Assembly: GCF_014645735.1 (NCBI RefSeq)
Contig: NZ_BMMH01000005.1
Span: 186,001-250,000, forward strand
Source of the DNA: Nocardia jinanensis
Lineage (GTDB): Bacteria > Actinomycetota > Actinomycetes > Mycobacteriales > Mycobacteriaceae
DNA: 64,000 nucleotides
Reading direction: 5' to 3'
The notes under the pieces were generated by a model, which worked only from the letters and a program-made list of their open reading frames with translations, was not told where the DNA came from and searched no databases. Within the stretch, counting starts at the first letter, position 1. Each line of letters begins with the position of its first letter. Positions 59,923 to 64,000 of this stretch are shown here, one piece after another. A program made the translations under genes and the position numbers.

Positions 59923-61591
59923 GAACACTGGTGGATTCGAGGCAAATGTGACAACGCAAGATCGTGCGGCAGGAAAGGACGACACCACCTACGACGTGAT
60001 CGTCGTCGGTTTCGGTGGCGCCGGAGCCTGCGCGGCCATCGCCGCCGCCGACGCCGGCGCCTCCGTGCTCGTCCTCGACCGGTCCTATGGCGGTGGGTCC
60101 ACCTATCACTCCGGTGGAGTGGTCTACGCCGGCGGCGGGACCGGCACCCAGCGGGCGGCGGGCGTCCCCGACAGTGCCGACAATATGTACGCGTACCTGC
60201 GCAAAGAGATCGGTGACGCGGTCACCGAGGAGACGCTGCGCCGGTTCGTCGACACCAGCCCGGCGATGATCGAGTGGCTCGAGGCACAGGGGCTCGAGTT
60301 CGAAGGCAGCGTCTGCCCCTACAAGACCTCCTATCCCACCAACCGGCACTACCTCTACTATTCCGGCAACGAATTGGCCGCCGGCTTTTCGGATATCGCC
60401 GAGCCGGCGCCCCGAGGCCACCGCGTACGAGCGAAGAACTTCTCGGGTGCGACCTTCTTCGAGCGGCTGCGGGACTCCGCCCTCCGGAAGGGCGTGACCT
60501 TTCGCCCCCTCGCCGAGGTGTCCGGCCTCATCGTCGACGGTGATGCGATCGTCGGCGTCGAATTCCACGCACCCGCACCGGACCGTATGCCGGGCCGAGG
60601 TTTCGAAAAGCTCACCAAGTTGGCGGAGAAGCTGCAGGTCTGGCACAACTCGTCAGGAATACGACTGAACCGGATCGTCGAGCGTGATCGCCGTAAGCGC
60701 GCCACGGCGCACCGGGCGCACGCTCGAGCGGGCGTCATCCTCTCGGCCGGCGGGTTCGGCTTCAACCGAGCACTGGTGGACCAGTACGCACCGGCCTGGT
60801 CGGCGATCGACGCGCTGGGGACCGTCGGTGACGACGGTACGGCACTCCGGCTCGGCGCCCAGGTCGAGGCCCGCACAGCCAAATTGGGGTCGATGTCGGG
60901 ATGGCGGTTCATCGCACCACCGTCAGGTTTTCTGGAGGGCATCGTCGTCGACGGCGACGGTGTTCGATTCGCCAACGAACAGCTCTACGGGGCAACGATG
61001 ACGACGCCCATGGTGGAGGAACACCAGGCGCGGGCCTTCCTGATCGTCGACTCCGCGACCTGGCGACTTGCCCGCAGTCAAACACGCACCCAGGCAGCCT
61101 TCTTCCACGTACCGCAGCTGGCATATGTTTTCGGCCCGGCCGGGCACTCGAAGGCCGCTACGCTGACCGAGCTGGCCGCTGCGATCGGCGTCTCCGCGGA
61201 GGGTTTGACAGCGACTGCCGCACAATACAATTCGGATATCGATCAGGGCCGCCCCGACGCTTTCGGGAAGAAGGACGAGGTCCGGCATCGGCTCGATGAA
61301 GGCCCGTTCTACGCCGTCGATCTGTCGCCCGATGTCTCCGTCACCTACCCGTTCAAGTTCATCACCCTCGGCGGCCTGGTCGTCGACGAAGCGACCGGCC
61401 AGGTCGTCCGGGAGAACGGCGAGACGATTCGCGGGCTCTATGCGGCCGGTCGTTCCGCCGTCGGCCTCTGCAGCAACAGTTACGTCTCGGGCTTATCGCT
61501 CGCCGACGCCGTGTTCTCCGGTCGCCGGGCCGGTGAACACGCCGCCGGCGTATCGACGTCAACCACCATCGAAACCCAGGAGAGGTCATGA
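59915..61591 (+). CDS. FAD-dependent dehydrogenase, 3-ketosteroid-delta1-dehydrogenase-like
   Basis: 558 residues (a GTG at 59906 is also open). The FAD-binding beta-alpha-beta motif is VIVVGFGGAGACAAIAAADA, followed by STYHSGGVVYAGGG. The C-terminal FAD segment reads GLYAAGRSAVGLCSNSYVSG and LADAVFSGRRAG. This is the succinate dehydrogenase/fumarate reductase flavoprotein superfamily, in the branch with KstD enzymes that desaturate cyclic ketones. Introducing a double bond next to a ring ketone is the probable reaction. The stop overlaps the next ATG. Confidence 0.88.
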   Translation: MNENTGGFEANVTTQDRAAGKDDTTYDVIVVGFGGAGACAAIAAADAGASVLVLDRSYGGGSTYHSGGVVYAGGGTGTQRAAGVPDSADNMYAYLRKEIGDAVTEETLRRFVDTSPAMIEWLEAQGLEFEGSVCPYKTSYPTNRHYLYYSGNELAAGFSDIAEPAPRGHRVRAKNFSGATFFERLRDSALRKGVTFRPLAEVSGLIVDGDAIVGVEFHAPAPDRMPGRGFEKLTKLAEKLQVWHNSSGIRLNRIVERDRRKRATAHRAHARAGVILSAGGFGFNRALVDQYAPAWSAIDALGTVGDDGTALRLGAQVEARTAKLGSMSGWRFIAPPSGFLEGIVVDGDGVRFANEQLYGATMTTPMVEEHQARAFLIVDSATWRLARSQTRTQAAFFHVPQLAYVFGPAGHSKAATLTELAAAIGVSAEGLTATAAQYNSDIDQGRPDAFGKKDEVRHRLDEGPFYAVDLSPDVSVTYPFKFITLGGLVVDEATGQVVRENGETIRGLYAAGRSAVGLCSNSYVSGLSLADAVFSGRRAGEHAAGVSTSTTIETQERS

Positions 61592-62577
61592 CCCCGACCA
61601 CGCCGGTCCCCGACGCCGACACCCAGGTCGCGCTCTACCGCACGGCGACCCGGATCAAACTCTTCGACGAGAAGTATCTGTCGTTGATGAAAAGCGGCGC
61701 CATCGGCGGCATGTACTACTCGCCGCGCGGCCAGGAGTTCGCCGCTGTCTCGGTCGCGGCTCATCTGCGCCCCGACGACTACGTCGTCACCATCTATCGC
61801 GGTCTGCACGATCAGATCGCGAAAGGTGTACCACTGCGCGAATTGTGGGCCGAATTCCTCGGTAAGGCCGCCGGCACCTGCGGCGGGAAGGGCGGGCCGA
61901 TGCACGTCACCTCCCCGGAGCACGGCCTGATGGTGACCACCGGTGTCGTAGGTTCCGGCCTGCCCATCGCGAACGGCATCGCCCTGTCCGCCGCGATGCG
62001 CGGAACCGACCAGGTCACCGTGGTCAACTTCGGTGACGGCGCCTCCAATATCGGCGCCTTCCACGAATCCCTCAACCTGGCCTCGGTCTGGAAACTGCCG
62101 GTGGTCTTCGTCTGCCAGAACAACCTGTACGCCGAGTACACCCCACTCGCCGACGGCACCTCCATCGACCGCATCGCCGACCGCGCCGCCGCCTACTCGA
62201 TGCCCGGTGTCACCGTCGACGGCAACGACCCGATCGCGACGTACCGGGTTGCCGGTGACGCAGTCGAGCGCGCACGCCGTGGCGACGGCCCTACTCTCGT
62301 CGAGGCGCTGACCTACCGGTTCAACGGTCACGTGATCGGCGACCAGCAGGTCTACATCCCCAAAGAGGAGTTGTCGGCCGCCATTGCCGCCGATCCCGTG
62401 CTGCGGTACCGAGAACAGTTGATCGCCGAGGGCACCGCCACCGCGGCGCAACTCGACACGATCGATGAGGAGGCGGCCGCCGAGATCGCCGACGCCGCCG
62501 AATTCGCGCTCAACGCACCTTGGCCGGACCCGTCCGCACTGACCACCGACGTGTACGCCGAGGAGGCGATCGCATGA
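61588..62577 (+). CDS. TPP-dependent dehydrogenase E1, alpha subunit
   Basis: 329 residues, coupled to the flavoprotein gene by ATGA. The thiamine-diphosphate motif runs from GDGASNIGAFHESLN to VVFVCQNN, GGKGGPMHV is the conserved loop, and MYYSPRGQEF lies at the cofactor pocket. The family includes the E1 alpha of pyruvate, branched-chain oxoacid and acetoin dehydrogenases. The short length and GGKGGxMH loop lean towards the acetoin type. It would decarboxylate a 2-oxoacid or cleave an acyloin/diketone and pass the acyl group to a lipoyl domain. Confidence 0.92.
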   Translation: MTPTTPVPDADTQVALYRTATRIKLFDEKYLSLMKSGAIGGMYYSPRGQEFAAVSVAAHLRPDDYVVTIYRGLHDQIAKGVPLRELWAEFLGKAAGTCGGKGGPMHVTSPEHGLMVTTGVVGSGLPIANGIALSAAMRGTDQVTVVNFGDGASNIGAFHESLNLASVWKLPVVFVCQNNLYAEYTPLADGTSIDRIADRAAAYSMPGVTVDGNDPIATYRVAGDAVERARRGDGPTLVEALTYRFNGHVIGDQQVYIPKEELSAAIAADPVLRYREQLIAEGTATAAQLDTIDEEAAAEIADAAEFALNAPWPDPSALTTDVYAEEAIA

Positions 62578-63584
62578 CCATCCAGGATGAGCGCACCACC
62601 GTCGCGACGAAGAATCTGCTCTTCGTCCAAGCGATCAACGAGGCACTGCACACCGCGATGGAACTCGACGACAGTGTCTTCGCGCTCGGCGAGGACATCA
62701 TGGACCCCGGCGGGGGCGGGTTCGGCGTGCACAAGGGCCTGGAAACCAAGTACGGATCGGCTCGTGTACGCGCCACCCCGATCTCCGAGCAGGCGATCAT
62801 GGGCGCGGCGATCGGTGCGGCGATGACCGGCCTGCGCCCGGTCGCCGAAATCATGCTGATGAACTTCGTGCACGTCTGCGCGGACCAGTTGATCAACCAC
62901 GCCGCCAAAATGCGCTACATGTCCGGCGGGCGCACCCCGGTGCCACTGACCGTCCGCACCGCCACCGGCACCGGCGGCGGATTCGGCGCCCAGCACTCCG
63001 ATATGCTCGAGGCACCTCTGGCGCATGCGGCCGGCCTCAAAGTCATCGTGCCCAGCAACCCCGCCGACGCCAAGGGACTGCTCCTCTCCGCCATCTTCGA
63101 CGACGACCCGTGCGTCTTCGTGGAAATGACCGGGCTGTACTTCGCCGCGAAGGGCGAGGTCCCCGAGGGGGATTACCGAGTACCACTGGGCCGGGCTGCC
63201 ATTGCTCGCCCGGGCAGCGATGTCACCATCCTCACCTACGGCAGGCAGGTTCTCGACAGCCTCACGGCGGCGCAGACCCTCGCCGGCGAAGGAATCGACG
63301 TCGAGGTGATCGACCTCCGAACGATCCAGCCGCTCGACCTGCCCACCATCCTGGCTTCGGTGGCCAAGACCAAGCGGGCTGTGATCGTCCACGAAGCGGT
63401 GCGGCGCGGCGGTTTCGGCGCCGAATTGGCCGCCACTGTTCAAGAAGAGCTTTTCGGCGAGCTCGCCGGCCCGGTGCTGCGAGTAACGGCGCCGAACACC
63501 CCGGTGCCCTATGCCGGAACGCTCGAGCAGGCCTATCTTCCCGGCCCCGACAAGATCGCCGCGGCCGTCCGCACGCTCGCCTAG
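62574..63584 (+). CDS. TPP-dependent dehydrogenase E1, beta subunit
   Basis: 336 residues from the ATG overlapping the alpha-subunit stop. ALGEDIMDPGGGGFGVHKGL, RVRATPISEQAIMGAAIGAA and GGFGAQHSDMLEAPLAHAAG are typical E1 beta motifs, with DLRTIQPLD and EAVRRGGFGAELAA in the C-terminal transketolase domain. With the alpha subunit it forms an alpha2beta2 E1. A lipoyl-carrier gene follows 53 nt later. Confidence 0.93.
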   Translation: MTIQDERTTVATKNLLFVQAINEALHTAMELDDSVFALGEDIMDPGGGGFGVHKGLETKYGSARVRATPISEQAIMGAAIGAAMTGLRPVAEIMLMNFVHVCADQLINHAAKMRYMSGGRTPVPLTVRTATGTGGGFGAQHSDMLEAPLAHAAGLKVIVPSNPADAKGLLLSAIFDDDPCVFVEMTGLYFAAKGEVPEGDYRVPLGRAAIARPGSDVTILTYGRQVLDSLTAAQTLAGEGIDVEVIDLRTIQPLDLPTILASVAKTKRAVIVHEAVRRGGFGAELAATVQEELFGELAGPVLRVTAPNTPVPYAGTLEQAYLPGPDKIAAAVRTLA

Positions 63585-63637
63585 CGAGCACTCGATAATC
63601 CCCTACCGAAATCGCACCTACTTCAGGAACAAGGACA

Positions 63638-63871
63638 GTGACCGTGGAAATCAAGATCCCACAACTCGGCGTGACCATGACGGAAGGCGAGATCACCGAG
63701 TGGCTGGTGGAGGACGGGGCGTCGGTCACCGAGGGCGAGCCGATCTACAACCTGGCCACAGACAAGACCGAAACCGAGATCGAATCACCGGGCACGGGGA
63801 CCCTCGAAATCGTGGGCGAGATCGAGACGACCTACGAGGTCGGGACGGTCGTCGGAAGAATCCGCCAGTAG
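63638..63871 (+). CDS. Stand-alone lipoyl-domain protein
   Basis: 77 residues: just one lipoyl/biotinyl domain, with the modified lysine at K43 in ATDKTETEI and the paired Gly turns EDGASVTEGE. In ordinary 2-oxoacid dehydrogenases this domain is the N-terminus of E2 and is followed by a peripheral-subunit domain and an acyltransferase core; here the protein ends after the domain. It may shuttle an acyl group from the E1 above to a separately encoded acyltransferase. GTG start with AAGGACA upstream. 28 nt then separate it from a truncated gene. Confidence 0.9.
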   Translation: MTVEIKIPQLGVTMTEGEITEWLVEDGASVTEGEPIYNLATDKTETEIESPGTGTLEIVGEIETTYEVGTVVGRIRQ

Positions 63872-63899
63872 GAACTGCTCGTGGTCGAGGAGAACGCAC

Positions 63900-64000
63900 A
63901 TGTCCGAGCCGCATGAAACAGCCGGCAATGACGCGACCGCCCCCGAACCCGGGCCGACAGGGCAGGGGACCCGGGCAGAGTTCCGGATATTCACCGGCGA
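63900..64000 (+). CDS. Truncated gene, N-terminus only
   Basis: ATG with GAGGAG 7 nt upstream. The visible 33 codons begin MSEPHETAGNDATAPEPGPT and include EFRIFTG. The Ala/Pro/Gly-rich start looks like a flexible tail before a domain. It continues the oxygenase-E1-lipoyl operon and could encode the missing E2 core, but nothing in the visible part shows that. Confidence 0.6.
   Translation, partial: MSEPHETAGNDATAPEPGPTGQGTRAEFRIFTG

Noticed and set aside
59915..61591. Assigning kstD outright
   Set aside because: The superfamily and the C-terminal FAD motif fit, but the steroid-binding Tyr residues could not be verified by alignment, so only the likeness is stated.

Overview
The window is high-GC actinobacterial DNA. 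The features that place it are a complete mce import operon with its accessory genes, a mycofactocin-type SDR, frequent GTG starts, 1-4 bp ATGA/GTGA/TGATG gene overlaps and many acyl-CoA enzymes. A mycolic-acid actinomycete is the best fit. Nocardia is favoured over Rhodococcus or Mycobacterium, but that is inference. No rRNA, tRNA, CRISPR or insertion sequence was recognised.

Layout. 1-1346 (minus): cupin protein, SDR and a truncated gene. 2248-2994: FCD-type GntR regulator. 3150-4660: a graveyard of broken genes (a PucR/RsbRD-like regulator, an fdhD start, the tail of a second GntR gene) with paired hairpins. 4892-5545: an orphan cysteine-rich protein. 6139-16263: mycofactocin-type SDR, two TesB-like thioesterases, a LuxR/ATPase regulator, a MaoC-like protein, a fused double acyl-CoA dehydrogenase and another GntR. 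16355-18188: Rieske oxygenase divergent from a TetR gene, with twin palindromes between them. 18272-24018 (minus): two acyl-CoA synthetases, a GntR, small proteins and a thioesterase. 24187-32754: thiolase, hydrolase/thioesterase operon, amidohydrolase, LLM flavoprotein, then GntR-crotonase-racemase. 32834-39203: acyl-CoA dehydrogenase pair, then an OB-fold protein, SCP2-type thiolase and acyl-CoA synthetase. 39450-44733: TetR, two APH-fold kinases and two tandem paralogs of unknown function. 45227-55864: yrbE-mce operon. 56085-57149: a CaiB relic, a tiny ORF and a small membrane protein. 57366-64000: TetR, then an operon of Rieske oxygenase, ferredoxin, KstD-like flavoprotein, two-subunit TPP dehydrogenase E1, a stand-alone lipoyl protein and a truncated gene.

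How it may work together (inference): the Mce system would import a hydrophobic, probably polycyclic or branched lipid. Acyl-CoA synthetases would activate it, and the dehydrogenases, crotonase, racemase, thiolases and thioesterases would shorten side chains. The two Rieske oxygenases and the KstD-like flavoprotein would attack a ring. At least eight regulators lie in the window. A short AT-rich element (TAATCTATT or close variants) recurs in many intergenic regions and may tie the genes into one regulon. The substrate cannot be read from the sequence.
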